64,000 nucleotides of DNA, taken from assembly GCA_963514095.1 (NCBI GenBank), contig OY741283.1, positions 6,492,406 through 6,556,405 on the forward strand, written 5' to 3'. Under the pieces are notes generated by a model. The model had not been told where the DNA came from and searched no databases. It was given only the letters and a program-made list of their open reading frames with translations. The position numbers and the translations under genes were made by a program. This document shows, in pieces, positions 31,991-45,711 of the stretch (the stretch's first letter is position 1; each line of letters starts with the position of its first letter). The stretch is from Eutrigla gurnardus. Taxonomy: Eukaryota; Chordata; Actinopteri; Perciformes; Triglidae.

Positions 31991-33371
31991 AAGATAACTT
32001 AGCCGTATCAATAAAAACCAGAGGGGCGTGTGTGTGTTAGCGCGTGTACATGCGTTGTTTCCCACTACACACCAATAGTATTAACGTTTATGTGAATATA
32101 TTAGCAGTGGACCAATGCCAGTGAGTGGGTTGTTCATATGATTACAAGGTGGACCAGTCCGTCATAGAGCTGCAGGGCTGCTCATGTTTGTGACTACTCT
32201 TTATGTAATCATAATAAAAATCAAATTTGGAAAAACTACTAAAATATTAATTATCGACGCAGTAATATGTTTCTCTGTTCCTGAAATAATCTCTCATGGC
32301 CTTGGAGAAGTTTTCTCTGACAAACTGGCCAGTCCAGTTTCATAGAACACATTTAAGTAAAAAGTACAATAACAGGGAAATACTAACAGCAAGACAAAAG
32401 AGCATCAGGCTATTTCCTTAACTAGTAAAGTAACTAGACCTGTCAAACGACAATGATGTACCTGTGAGAGGGACAGCAGGTATGTACCTGTCTGGAAGGG
32501 TCAAATTACACATTACAGGTGTATTACATTTCCTTCCTGCAGATTACATCATCCGACTAGCTGTGAAGTATACTTTGATTGTTTCTGTAGATATTATACA
32601 TGTGACATCACACTGTGCAACAATCACACCTTTACCGTTTATCTTTATAGGGATATTTAAAAAAAAAAGGTACAGCATCCATAATCCAAACAGTTTTCTT
32701 GATTCTAGCCATAATCTAACGACATGACTGGTTAACAGAAGTTAAACCACTTTTCAACAATAGGAAGGTACACATTTAAATGTCATACTCAGGAGAACTT
32801 ACTATAAACAAGTCATTATTATGAACAAGACAAAAATGTAATCTGTTACAACGAAAAAAGAAGAATTGCAGAAGTTTACTTTTTAGTCAATGGAATTTCA
32901 TCATCCTTCGTCATCGATATTGCTCCACAGATTGAACTATTTGTTGTGAGGAAAACAATCCTGAACAGGTTATATAAACATTACCAAATTAACACAAATG
33001 ATTAGTGTTTATTCAATCAATTATAAGGATTAACTTTGTTTTTTAATTTTCTTTGGCTGTTTACAACGTTAAAGTGAGAGTCTGAAAATCCCACTTCTTC
33101 TCACGAGCACATCGTACAACTTGATACTTTATCATAAATGAAGAAAGAATCTAAACTCAAGAGTGTACATCGGTGCCCACAGGCCTTCTGTGCTGAGGAC
33201 AGAAAATCCTCTTAACAGCCATATTTAAGGGTAAACTTGGATCGCCCCTCAAATGAATGTGGTGTTGCAGTTCCTCACTGTGGCCTCTGGATGGCAGTAA
33301 ATGTTTCCTGATACACTCTGCTTACTTCATGTAGGGTCAGAGCAGAAGCAGACTCCCATTAAACATGTAAT

Positions 33372-33417
<46 letters not shown>

Positions 33418-34640
33418 CTCTTTTTTTCATGTGGAAAGTCTCTGTGTGCTAAGATCTGCTGACGGTCTTAAGACCGGGTCTTGGGGTGAGAGGAAAGATA
33501 CAGTCTTTGTGCCACCCCGTCCTTCTGATGCAAGAACCACATCTACCTTTTTATAGCTTCTCAGAAACATGGTGTACCCAGAGAGAGCGAGCGTTACATT
33601 ACACTATTATTTGATGGATGTTTTGTTGCTGAGGTCCGTGTAGTTTAACCGTGTCTTGCCAATTCCTCGGAGGCCTCTCAAATGTCAGTTGTTCGAGATA
33701 ACAGTTTGTCAGCGGACTTTCAGAAGGAACAGCTGAACTAAATACCGCGGATGTGACAGTGATTTGAGCATATTTGGGCGTGATGTCAAAGCAGACATGC
33801 AAGTCATCGCTGTGTTAACCAGCTGACATGATTCTGAGCACTTTTCCTGAGAAATGAGAGAAACAACAGACCCGTGAGGAGCCTTCATAAAGCTGTAAGC
33901 TCCCCATCTAAGTCCTCTCTCATAACCATACCTTGTGGACTCAACCTACTGTACTTATGAAAACAGATTGTCTTTCTGTATCAAACTAAACCCGTGACGC
34001 TGCCACCCACTGGAAATCCAGACGTTTTCCTCTCAGCTAAAGTCAAACACTACAGTGAAGAGATTACGTTTTTTTACTCAAAAGTGAATGAGTTATTAAT
34101 TTTCAACCCCTTTTGCACATAAGCTGCATTTAAATGTGTGGCTCCTTCCCTCCTTGCAGCTGCAGCAGCCCCTCGTATGTCAGCAGATGAAAGTATTTCC
34201 TATGAGTCAGAGATTCACATCATTTTGGTGGATTTGACTCAGTTTCAACATTTCACTTTGGCCCGTTTTCCTGACGTTGACTCACTCGGCAGGCACACTG
34301 AACCCAAACGCTGCCATTTGATCCTAATGTAAGCTATATAAGAGTAAGTGCACATTAAGGCCAAATATTTAGTCGTCTCCCTGGCAACGAACACATTTCT
34401 ATTTCCGTCTGCCCCTCCAGTTCCCCCGCTCATCGTCGGACTCCACACCACCGGGTTACAATGTAACAGTCTGATGTCAGATGTCAACAAATCACTAATT
34501 ATCCTCGCTTCACTAACATCTGCAATCACTTGTTAAACACCAAAATAGTTATTTACAGTGTGAGACAAGACTTTGACATCATTGGTCGATGTTCTCTGGT
34601 GGCCCTGACTTTATTGGCTGCTTGAGACGTCACTCTGGCT
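31991..34640. other. Intergenic region between gtpbp1 and the galectin gene
   Basis: No exon series or RNA gene seen. It contains a (GT)21 microsatellite at 33,375-33,416. Otherwise it is ordinary AT-rich non-coding DNA. Confidence 0.6.
33375..33416. repeat. (GT)21 microsatellite
   Basis: Uninterrupted GT dinucleotides. Confidence 0.97.
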
Positions 34641-34654
34641 GAAGGAACCTCCCA

Positions 34655-34748
34655 CCCTGTATAAATCCTGTGTGGGTGCAGTGAGACAGGCCCTGCACCA
34701 CTCTCACTTCTTCTCAACTCGACCTGACTCGCCACTTCTGCAGATATA
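34655..34748 (+). promoter_or_regulatory. Galectin TATA promoter and 5' UTR
   Basis: TATAAAT lies at 34,660-34,666, about 85 bp before the galectin start codon, giving an expected transcription start near 34,690 and a short 5' UTR. This fits the small regulated first exon of vertebrate galectin-1/2 genes. Confidence 0.65.
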
Positions 34749-37700
34749 ATGAAAGTAAGTATCCTTTTTCCATCACTATAATGCTTTGCTTTTGCTCCAT
34801 ATGTAATGAGCCTGATGGACGAGTGGTGTCACCTCTTAATTTGAAGTGGCACTGACAGCTGGTTGGGTGTCAGTCGACTGCACGGCGTGTCGATGAAACT
34901 GAACCAGCTGACCAGTGCTTTAACTCAACCAGCTCACCGCACATCATTTAAGTGTGTTCTGCTTTTTCGGAGGGTCTGGGGCTCCTTAGATTGCCTTTTA
35001 TGGTCAAAATATTCACCACAGAGCACTCGAGCATTCTTCATTCCTCTTCTAATCCAAGTTTCCTGATGCAAATGCATTTAAAAAAAACTCAGCTGACTAA
35101 GCTGTTAATAATTTTATTACATGAGGAACCGAAACGCTCATTAACATTTGTCCAGTTCATTCCAAGTCTCCTCAGTGTGAGCTGAACGCAGCCAGCAATG
35201 CATTCTGGTCCCTTGATAGTCACACTGAGTAGATTACAATAAGGCCCTGTATCATTCTGGCTTTTTGTTGGCTACAGGGCTAAACATGTGTTTGGAAAAG
35301 GACACAGGGAGGCGGGGGCAGCGGGTTTAAATCACATTAGAGGACCAAATGAAATAAAGTCGTCATTTAGAGGCCAGAATAGATGCTGCCAGGCTGTAAT
35401 TCTCAAGTGTGTCTCTTAGATTGTGGAGACTTTATCTCATGTAATTCTATCTGGGAATGTCTTGATAGGGTTTATATTTATTTTCTGTAGAGATATCGTC
35501 AGGAGGAGAGTTAATTGAGAGTAAAATCGTTCATAATTCCTTTAGTTGTGGATGTTTTACTTGGTAGACAGATTTAGTCTCTCTGTCAGTGAGAAGTCTA
35601 ATGAAATGGCATCTCTCAACACAATACAGCATGCAGATTCCTGTCTGCAGCGGCGTATGGGAGAGATGCAGGGCGGCTGCCAGCTCCGACCTCGGCCCAC
35701 AGTGCCATGTGTTACTCACGCACTTTACAGTTGGACTCTAGCATGGAAAGAATGTCGTACCCATGTCATCCTATACTTTAACCCTCCCTTTACTGGTTTG
35801 GCAATAATAACTTTTGGTTTTACTCCAGATGAATCCTCATGTTGCCACATGGCGCTCTATCCACCTATTTCACTCTCCGGATTATTGAATGAGGCATCCA
35901 GGTAAACAGATATCACTAAAAGTCATTGGAAACTAGAGCCCGTCCCTTCCAATCCTCCAGTCATTGTGACCCTGAACTTTATCAACTAAATAACCTGCCT
36001 TTAAAGTTATTTCAGTGGGAAAGTTTAGTCTCTTGTTGACTGGATCTAACATTGTTGAGATTAGGAAGGATTTTTTCCAACAGCTGCAGCGCATAAAACT
36101 CACACAAGTCATTAAAATTCTTACTACCTTCCCCTGAAATGCACCAAGGAAATGCAATTTGCTATCAAGTAAAAATAGCAGCTCAACTTGAGGATTGTTT
36201 CCCCACTCAACATTAAAAATATATATATATATTTTCACTTGTTTGTGAGAAGATACAGGATTGTGAAATGCTTATAGGTTCAGGTTGTTTCTTCCGTCAG
36301 GATCAGATTCAATCCAATATCTCATTACCTTCTACTTGAGCACACGAGTTGGTGAAACCGTGTGCCAACCTATTTTCACTTATCGCCCCGGCAACAGTTA
36401 ACAGTTCCCCAGATACATCATTATGCCAAAGTGACAAAACATCGGACATTGGTGTTTCGTAACCAAGTAATTGCTCAAGTGTGATTTCCTAATGGTGGCT
36501 CAGCGTTGCCTGCCACATGTACAGTATAGCATCCGAGCTGAGGGGTTTGGTTTCTGCTGTGCTCAGCCTTTTTTTTCCCCCACCGTCTCCTTGTCATCCA
36601 GTATTGCACTTAGGAAAATGTTGCTCAGTTTAACGGGCATCCCTCAACATGTTTAGACTCTGCCAACAATCTGTGTCGAGGCAAAGGGCCATGGCAACAG
36701 TGGGACAGGAAAGAGCTGGAATCTCTGACCAGTCGGCGAACGGACTATAATTGAAAACACATGTTGTATAATTTCTACGGGTGAGGTGGGGATCGGGGAG
36801 TTGGCCGAGGCTGTCGCTGGAGCTGGGTTTCGCCTGGAGCCGCAATAATGTTTGGATCTATTATAAATCCCGTAGTATTTCCACACAATAATGTACTGTT
36901 TCACTATCCCCCCCCCCCCCCCCCCCCCCCCCCTTGTTTTTCTACACAGGGAATGATAGTACAGAACATGTCCTTCAAGGTCGGGCAGACCCTGACCGTT
37001 GTTGGAGTCCCCAAGGCTGATGCTACCAAGTAAGTACTGATCTCAGAAGTAGCTAATGAAACATGTTCTCCTGTGTTTCGTTCCCCTTCTTCTTCTGCTT
37101 TCTGTACTTAAGCAATTTCACAGAATGCCGTGACTGAATTAAACACAAGTGCCATTCTTTACAACTGTAATCAGTTGCAATCAGTGAATACCTATAAACA
37201 TCCCGTCTGTAATGTGGGGGTGATGAAGTTGATGGTTAGCAGATGAAATGAGAACCCACGGAAACGCTGGTGTGGTCTCCAACATTTTGTACACTTGGTG
37301 ACCTCTCACCCATTTTGAAATCCGTCTTTTTGTCACAGTTTTGCTATGAATATCGGCCCCAATGAGCAGGACATCGCCATGCACATCAACCCTCGCTTTA
37401 GTGCCCACGGAGACGAGAACGCCGTCGTCTGCAACTCGTACGAGAAAGGCAACTGGTGTGAGGAGCACCGTGAGGGAAGCTTCCCTTTCCACCAGGGGGA
37501 GGAGTTCAAGGTGAGAGCTCCTGTGTGTGTGTCTGACGTCTTTGAGCACCATTTTATTCCTGATTTATTCTTTCATCAGAGATTGTCAGGTATTATAATG
37601 GAAACAGCATGCTGGAGCTAAAATATAACAATATTACTCTTCTTCTTTTTCTCTGCATGTAGATCTCCATTGAATTTACCACGGCAGAGTTCCTGGTGAA

Positions 37701-37809
37701 ACTTTCAGACGACTGCACGATCCACTTCCCCAACCGCATCGGTGGCGAGAAGTATACCCACTTCAACTTCGACGGGGAAGTTCACATCAAGAGCTTCGAG
37801 ATCAAGTGA
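34749..37809 (+). CDS. lgals2a: Proto-type galectin of the galectin-1/2 family
   Basis: Exons 34749-34754, 36950-37029, 37339-37510 and 37663-37809 join in frame to 405 nt, 134 aa, the usual size of a single-CRD galectin. The first exon encodes only Met-Lys, as in the family. The carbohydrate site is complete: His44, Asn46 and Arg48 (HINPRF), Asn61, Trp68, Glu71 and Arg73 (NWCEEHR). It starts MKGMIVQNMSFKVGQ and ends HIKSFEIK; there is no signal peptide, as expected for leaderless secretion. It should dimerise and bind beta-galactosides. The nearest match from memory is zebrafish lgals2a, but the choice between lgals1- and lgals2-type names is uncertain. Exon 2 follows an intron ending in a 26-nt poly-C. 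Confidence 0.93.
36908..36933. repeat. Poly-C(26) in the polypyrimidine tract before galectin exon 2
   Basis: A homopolymer of 26 C, followed by TTGTTTTTCTACACAG, forms the pyrimidine tract of the acceptor at 36,949. Its length may be polymorphic or mis-assembled. Confidence 0.95.
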
Positions 37810-38325
37810 ACCTCCAAACCTCCCTGGAATTGTCCCAATGAAATTTCACTTTTTCTTCTTTTTTTTTCTCAATTTGTCTAGCATCAGGTCACATATAGCC
37901 CCAGCTTTTAAGATCATGTTCAGTCGTGCCTTACATGTTTATCATACAGTATAGTGTGCACACGCAAGCAGCCACAGACCAAAAGATGGACGTATTAAAC
38001 AGACACATAGAAACACATGGAGTCAATATGATATCTGCAAACCTAGACATAAAGTAGTCCCAAGCCCATCTTATCTGACTTGCTTTGCAGTGTTTAGGTG
38101 GAAAGTATAACGCAACATGTGTTCTTTAAGGTGCCTTAAAATGCTGCATACTCTCTTGTTTTCCCTCCCAGACATTCCAGATTTATAGCTGAGTATAATG
38201 TTTGCCTTTACAACATGTATTAAAGCATGTCCTTGATAAACATGGACGACCGTGACTCCTTAAACTTGTTAAACAAGCGTTTTATCTATTAAAAAGCCTG
38301 TTATTTGCCCAATAAAAACAGACAC
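37810..38325 (+). other. lgals2a: Galectin 3' UTR with poly(A) signal
   Basis: About 500 nt of AT-rich non-coding sequence after the stop. AATAAA at 38,311-38,316 is the likely poly(A) signal. Confidence 0.65.
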
Positions 38326-39308
38326 TGATGCATTCTATCTGTGTCAACATCTTCCTGCAACCACTTAACTGCAGTCCTCATCCCTGTAGAGGAGCTCATG
38401 AAAGCAGCCTGGAGGAGCTCATGTCTTCCCTGCTATGGATTGCTTTGACCAGCAGGGGCCGCCAGTGAACAAAACAGGAATTAACCCCAAAAACCTAAAT
38501 GATTCATGAAGGTAATTTGCAGAACAAGAAAAGGTTGTCGCAAGTTTCCCTTCCTTGTTCTGCGAATTGTTTTTGTTGATATGCCTCACACAAGTCAAAT
38601 GAATAAAAAGAAGGAAAAAAAAAACCCAATGGGCCATGTTAGCCAGTAGATGTCGCCATAGATTTATGAATGTAATTTACTTGAGGCTGTTGGGGGGCAA
38701 AAATGCTTCAGGTCACACATTGGTTACAACAAACAATTACAGAGGTGGGTGATTCACAGAGAACGTGTTTGTGTTTGAAGGAATGCACCTCGCTCTCTGC
38801 CACCCGGCGGGTCACAACGTATGTTTCCATATTGATTAAACATATTGAATCAATTTCTTGAAAGGATATAGATGGACAACAAGAAAGGGGACTGAACGAC
38901 TTCCTGTGAAGACTGTGAAGAAGATATTAAAGTAATATCTTAAACAAAAATCCTATAATCTGACAGCTTTATTGATCTCTTGCTGACCAGCATAATGTGT
39001 CAGAAATAAAAAATCAGAACAAGGCATGAATCCCTGTAGTTTCAACCAGACACTTCCCCCCCCCAAATGTGTGTGTTTGACAGACTCGTGAGTATTATTC
39101 TAATCTAATCTGATGTAACAGAAGGCAACGTGTGTGAGGCTGATTTGATGGAGAAGAAGAGGTGAAGAACAGGTTCACTCGCTCTGATCCTCCAAGACGA
39201 AGCGGATCTTGCAGGACGGCCTTTCCTGGCTGCTGTTATAGGACTCCCCGACAGCACTGCAGCACGGACCTGTGTGTGGCTTTGATGCGTGTGATTAGTC
39301 TGGCATGC

Positions 39309-39339
<31 letters not shown>

Positions 39340-39834
39340 GTAATCAGTGCTCAGAAGCTACCTGGCAGTGTCAAAGGTGGTCTCTCTGGAGGAGGAGGAG
39401 GAGGAGGAGATTTGGTTGCCATGATGACCACCATTCTATCTTCTTTACCTCCATTTCCCACATCTTTGCCTTTCCTCCACCGTCCCCTTCTGTTTCTTTT
39501 TTCCTCCCATTTCTCTGATGGCTCCTCTCACTTACTCCCCCCCCATCACTCCTCAGCTGTAAGCCCAAGCCTCTTCCTGCACTCTTAATTCGAAATAACT
39601 CATTTTAACACTTCCCCCTTTCATTATTTCGTGGTTCAACATCCAGGTCTGTGTTGTTAGCGAACTAATGTTTGTGCCCCTTTGTTTACTGTACTCATAC
39701 TGATGGTAAAACCAAAAGGAGGTGGTGTGTGTGTGTGAGTGTGTGAGTGCGCATGTGTGTGTGAAAGCATGCCAAAAGAGGGGAGAGACAGAAACCTGTG
39801 CACAGAAACTGCTACATGGGCTCAATCCTACTGT

Positions 39835-39873
<39 letters not shown>

Positions 39874-39992
39874 CGTGTGTGCGTGTTGCTTATTGTGATG
39901 CTTTTGTGAAGGACAACCCTCCAGCCCTTTCGCACACATCCAATCAATCATATTTTGATTAACAGATCCAAATCACCTTGCTCATAGGCCAT

Positions 39993-39994
<2 letters not shown>

Positions 39995-40064
<70 letters not shown>
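39995..40064. repeat. (AC)35 microsatellite
   Basis: Uninterrupted AC dinucleotides over 70 bp. Confidence 0.98.
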
Positions 40065-40067
<3 letters not shown>

Positions 40068-41106
40068 ATGTATAAACGTGTATGATCTCAGCAGGCAGAC
40101 AGCAGTGCGGATGTTCAACACATCCCCGTGTTTCCTTCGCCTGTGTCATGTCACTTATTCACTGTGTGTGTGAATAAATGTGCTGAAATGTGTGGAATGC
40201 AATGATTCACCTCAGCTTACATAAAACCTTTGTCTATATTTAGCGCCAGCATGACTCCAGATTTCTGCAGCGCAGCTATCAGCCACACATTGAGATGTGC
40301 GTGGGCCCGCCCCGAGCTGACTGCGGTCCTGGATTCATGTTCCAGCGTGCCAGCCTCACCCCGGGGCCTTGGTTTCTTATCTCGGGCAACATGAATACGT
40401 AACCTGTTGGGTTACGCCACTGTGATGCAGTGACCACGGGGGGGGTTTAGTGTAGATTTATTTATTTGCACAGAAGCAAATGAAGACAAAGGAAGGAAAC
40501 ATAACAGCTGGTGCAGAAGGAGAGAGAGGTGGGCTTGTGTCCCCAAAGAGCACTGAAAATCAAGTCCCTAACCGAGAGGCAAAACAACAATAAAAACAGA
40601 CAAACGCAGTAGATGTGACTTCCTGTGTGTGTGTGTGTGTGTGTGTGTATAAGTGATCAGACACAAATGTCCGTGGGGATGTTGCAGGAACATTAGAATG
40701 AGTAGTGTGGTGTTGGATGATTAAATCGTGCAACATAAAATCCAATGAAGGGAAGTTAGAAACGCAGAAACAACCTGATACAACAAACAGACTTCTAACT
40801 CACACGTTCCCGTCCTCGAGTCTCTGCTCCGCCTTGATTTAATGGGCCTTTTTCCACAGCAGACATTTTGACACGTCACAGTAGGAAGAGCACCACAACA
40901 AAAATATACGGCTATTTATGAGGGCTGAATTCCATTTGGCTGGTTCGAACCTTCATGAATGTTACCTGTGATTTTTACTAGTGTGACTCCACCCGGCCAG
41001 CACCCAGGTGACCCGAATCAAACCCACCCACGGTGGTGCATGCTGGGAAGGTGACTGAATGCTAGCATGCTGCTTGGTGGATCTGCTAGGAGCTACGTGA
41101 AGGCCT

Positions 41107-41260
41107 TTCTACTGGGACTCATGGACTGGTTCTACTGGGACTCATGGACCCCGACGTGGACTGGTTCTACTGGGACTTATGGACCCCGACGTGGACTGGT
41201 TCTACTGGGACTTATGGACCCTACTGGGGTTCTACTGGGAGAAGTTTGAGGAGGACTTCC
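41107..41260. repeat. 35-bp minisatellite, about 3-4 copies
   Basis: The unit begins GACTGGTTCTACTGGGACT and continues with ATGGACCCCGACGTG. Copies start at about 41,124, 41,159 and 41,194, with partial copies on both sides. The 35-bp unit is not a multiple of three, so each copy shifts the reading frame. The array runs directly into an exon-like end with a splice donor at 41,288. Confidence 0.85.
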
Positions 41261-41287
41261 CCAAACCCGCGGAATGCCGTCAGACAG
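41200..41287 (+). other. Exon-like coding fragment with splice donor (uncertain)
   Basis: One frame across the last repeat reads DWFYWDLWTLLGFYWEKFEE and continues DFPKPAECRQTG, where ACAG meets a consensus donor (GTGAGTAAAA, GT at 41,288). The composition looks protein-like, but I do not recognise the protein. The upstream frame is broken by the 35-bp repeat. It could be a degraded exon, an exon expanded by the minisatellite, or chance. Confidence 0.2.
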
Positions 41288-42061
41288 GTGAGTAAAACAG
41301 CAGCAGAATGCGACTCGATGACGCAGGTTTTGGCGGTTTTGCTCGTTGCTCTGTGTGTGTGTGTGCGCGCGCGTGCGTGCCTGCGCGTGCGTGCGTGCGT
41401 GTGTTTGTAGCTGTCGGTTCGTGTTGCGTTAACGTGGCTTGGAGATGCTGCATTCTGCTGGTGAAGCCTGATATTATTGCACCCACAGCACTTGTGGTCT
41501 ATTTGAGTTTTTGGAGTGTTGGTTTATTCTAATAAGGATAAAGCTACTGAAGAACGTCTGATGATGAGTTGTATAACAGGCTGCAAACGTTCGCCTAGAA
41601 GATGAATGTGTTGTTGGCCTCTCTTGCACTTCCTGTGAAAGGTTTCTGGTTATGAATATTAGTTTCTGATGTGTCATGGAGAAGAAACGCTGCAGTTGCA
41701 CCTGTAATCTGATATTCCAAATGGCACGGCTGACATTGACGGGTTTGCTTGGGCACTGTGGCTGCTAGAACCTGAGCTGAGCTTTGACCCGGACACACGG
41801 CTTGTTCTTCAGACGCCCAGATGAAATGTCTCTCTATAAATATCTATCAGGCTGAGGGAGCTCTATCTGTAAAGGGCGTCCAGTAATCCATTGCAGTTGC
41901 AGTTTCTTTGTTTAAAATGACATTCCTTCAGGTTTTGAGCAAATTTGAACACAACATAAATATTTTATTATTCAGGGGAACTTGAGTTTTGTCCCGGAGA
42001 AATGACAGAAAGGTGCTGACAGCTTGGAGAATCACTGTCACTGACCTGCCCTATGATAGCG

Positions 42062-42063
<2 letters not shown>

Positions 42064-42111
<48 letters not shown>
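42064..42111. repeat. (TG)24 microsatellite
   Basis: Uninterrupted TG dinucleotides. Confidence 0.97.
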
Positions 42112-42112
<1 letters not shown>

Positions 42113-43554
42113 CACAGGTGCCCTTTTACACAGAAAGCCCTTTCAAACATCAAGTGTCAGCCCTTCACTGCACATATCTGGGTCATGTTTGAACGCTGAT
42201 GTTATCAAGCCTGCCGGAGCCGCCGAGTGAAATAGCTGCTTTTACAACATCTAATCTGTGCATCTCCTTTTTTTTAAGGGGATTCAAGTAAAAGCAATAA
42301 ACGCGCAATCTCTGTCTGTGTGCCTGCGCTGCTTGGATGCAGTTAATCGCCTTTCACCTCCAACCAGATTGGCGATGCGCCTCACAACACGTGTCAAAGT
42401 CACTCACCTTGTTGACTCGAGCCGTCTCCCGGGTCTGGATGAAGCAGCTCGTTGTTGCAGGAGCGCTAATGCAGGCGTGATTTAAAAAAAGCCTAAAGCA
42501 GGCAAACATCAGGAGCTCTGGTTCAACACTGCAGGCTATGCTGACAGGGACCTCTGGTATCATATCTAAAAACCAATCTAAAGACCCGATGTTGAATTCT
42601 AAAGCGCCGCGCTCTCTCGACAGTGCCGGGTGAAGGTGAACGACTGCTCTGGTTCTGCTTAATTCCAACCTTCATGTGTCTGGCTGCAGGGTTACACTGG
42701 AAACAAAGCCTTGTATGCTTTACTGTAACATTTTGCATTTGATCTTCCACCACCGATGAATAACTTTTCTTAAGTGCACCGTTAGAACTTCCAATTATCT
42801 GCCAGTGCCCTCCTGTTTATGTCTGAGCCACATTCACTCATTTTCCAAAGTCACTTTGAATAAATGTGTCGGCTAAATCCCTAAATTCTAAATTGAATTT
42901 GGGTCAAAGACCACCGAATAGAAATAATGGTTTTCTAAGTCAAGCCTCCATTACAATGCATTTATCTGAAACATTAATGTGCGGCCCAAAGGGATCCTAA
43001 ATCTACCTCCTAGTAAGCATATAATGAGTCAAATTGAGGTCTTGGCCTTCGTCATTTAAATGTCAGGTCCAGCCTAAAACAGAATTAGCATTTCATGTTC
43101 CCATAAACTTGGGAACAACTCTCGAGTTAAAGTACAAGTCTATTAAATGTTTCTTATTGATTATAAAGGGAGTTACTATTACCCACTGCTTATTTAATGC
43201 TAACACTCAGTCACCAAACGCTCTGGGAATATTGACATACCCCTAGCGTCGTGTAAATTGTTGTTTTGATGATTCATATTTGAAAAACATCTATTAAAAA
43301 AACAACACAATCCTCATCCAGGGAAAACAGCTTCTGCTCGTTCTAACGGTTTGGGGAATAAAAGAAGATGCCTCCATCAACTTTTTTGTTGTCGTCGTCT
43401 TCAGAGCTGTCAAATGCAACATTGTTCTAAATGTCAAAACTACGCTGACGGAGCTGACAGGAAACACTGTGATTGTGGGCGTGCGTCGGTGATTAAATAA
43501 ACATAAGCAAGTATAAGCTCCAGATCCCACCCTTGTGAGTTTGCTTACGGTCAG

Positions 43555-43590
<36 letters not shown>

Positions 43591-45656
43591 CTAAACGTAA
43601 TGTTCTCTGACGTCCTTCTCCCATCTGTCTGTCCGGCCCGACGTTGGCTTGCTTTGTCTAGCAGCTTGCACAAACATGTTTCCCTTATCGTCTCCCAGTT
43701 GCCTTCGCTCGTTTAAGTCACTTCCGTCCTCTCGTGTTACGATGGGCTACGTTCGGCGCGGCGCGTATCTCGGTGCTCAGCGAGCGTGTGATAGGCTGCT
43801 GTGTTCCTGTGAAGCATGCTGGGAGGATATTAAGCTTTTGCTTCTTTAACGCTTTATCAAAGAGCGATCATTCTTTATACTCTGATCGCATCGCTTTGGT
43901 TGCCATGTGCTTTTGTGTATCCTCCCTTTTCAACAGTTTGTTGTCATGGAGCCTATATTTGGTCGGCGCCTGTCTTTGTTATTTCTATCAGAGTGGACAC
44001 ACACAGCTAACTGATGATATTATTGTAAGTCCAGGTAGTGGTGATTAATGCAAGTCTCCCTCCTCCTCTCCTCACCCAATCCCCCCCCCTCCCCCCTCCA
44101 TCCTCCCCCCCCCCCCAGTCACCTCTGCTCCTTCACACCTCTCTCTCTCTGAACTCATCTCTTCCTCTATCTTCCCTGTTGCCTCGCCGCCACCTTCCCC
44201 TCTCTCTCGGCCCTCCATCTACCAAGAAATGCGCCTCATAATCTCTTATCTGTTTCTTCAGGTTTTACACACTCATCCCCCCCCAGGCTGGGTGAGTCAG
44301 GTGTGACCGCATCGCTGGTCAAGAAGCGCCTGGGTTAAACATCGCACACAAACAAATCCAATCTCCACGCCGCGTAGCACACATTCCCCCAGGTTCCCGT
44401 TCAGATGTGGGCTTTCATATCTCTCTCCCCCCCCACGCGGGCCGTGCTGTGGTCACCTTCCCGTCACATGCTCACGTGTGATATGCATGCTGTCAGTTTG
44501 AGTCAGTGTGTCGTGGAGCCCCGTACACCCACACAGTGAGCGTTTCTGTTTTTTACGTGCACAGTATTTCTCATCCCTTCATTTTTTTTTTTTTCCTCCA
44601 TCCCTCCACCGAACGCACCCCCTCACACACTCCCACCTTTTCCCTCCTCCGTCCTCAAACCGCAGTGGCCTCCGCTGCGCTCCGCTTGCTACTTTTTCTT
44701 GCATGTCTCTCTGAATGTTTGGATCGATAAGAGCCGGCTGCGTAATAGAATTAGGCTCTAATGGAAAGTACAAACTAGCTTTCTATTTACTAAATCCCTC
44801 CAGGGGGGCTCTGGGTAGGTAAAGAGCAGACTGTGAAATGAGACTGCAGTCGAAGACGTGCGTGCACGGTTTCCGTGTGCGTGGTTGTGTGAGCGCGTGT
44901 GCACGTTTGGCCGTGAGGGGAGGAGGGATACTGTAAATAGACTTGAAATCAAGTTAAATTGGTTTAAGTTCCTCAGCTTCTGTCTCAACGTCAGGTACAT
45001 GGATTTTTTTCACAAGTGATGAGTTTGGCTGGGGACAGCAGGAGAGAGAGACTTCCCTGTGCAACAAGCAAATATGTATTCATCAATACGTCCTATCTTT
45101 AAGGACATAATTAATGATTTAATTATGATTGTTATTTTTATTGATTAAGATATAAAACTGCACATTTTTATAATATCACAATGAAATATTAACGGTGCAA
45201 CACATTCTGGCAGATTTATCGCTCAAGTTATTATAATTCAGATGATAGGAGGGAATTAAAACGATGCAGTTAAGAATATTGTTTAATTTTGTATGATTTT
45301 TGAACCAACAAAAAACCTGCTGCCAAAGCACAAAACAAAACAGCTCACAGCTAAACAAACAATCCATCATTCCGCTGGGCAAAACGCTGGAGGCTTAGGT
45401 TTGACAACCCGGGCCGTTAAATGTAAACATTTTAACAGAATGAAATGGCTTCTCGAAATTAGTTTTCTTTTACTTTATTGTTCCCTTTTCCCTTTTCTAA
45501 ACTTTCTTATCTCACCTCTTGGTTCTTTTTCTCCTCTTAACTTTCTCTCTCTCTCTCATCTTACCCTTCTTTCCTCCTTCACGCTCTCAAGTGGCATCGA
45601 AAGAGCAACATGAGCCTTTTGTACGGAAGCCTCGGCACGACCTAGACATGACTGAT

Positions 45657-45658
<2 letters not shown>

Positions 45659-45710
<52 letters not shown>
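45659..45710. repeat. (CA)26 microsatellite
   Basis: Uninterrupted CA dinucleotides. Confidence 0.97.
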
Positions 45711-45711
<1 letters not shown>

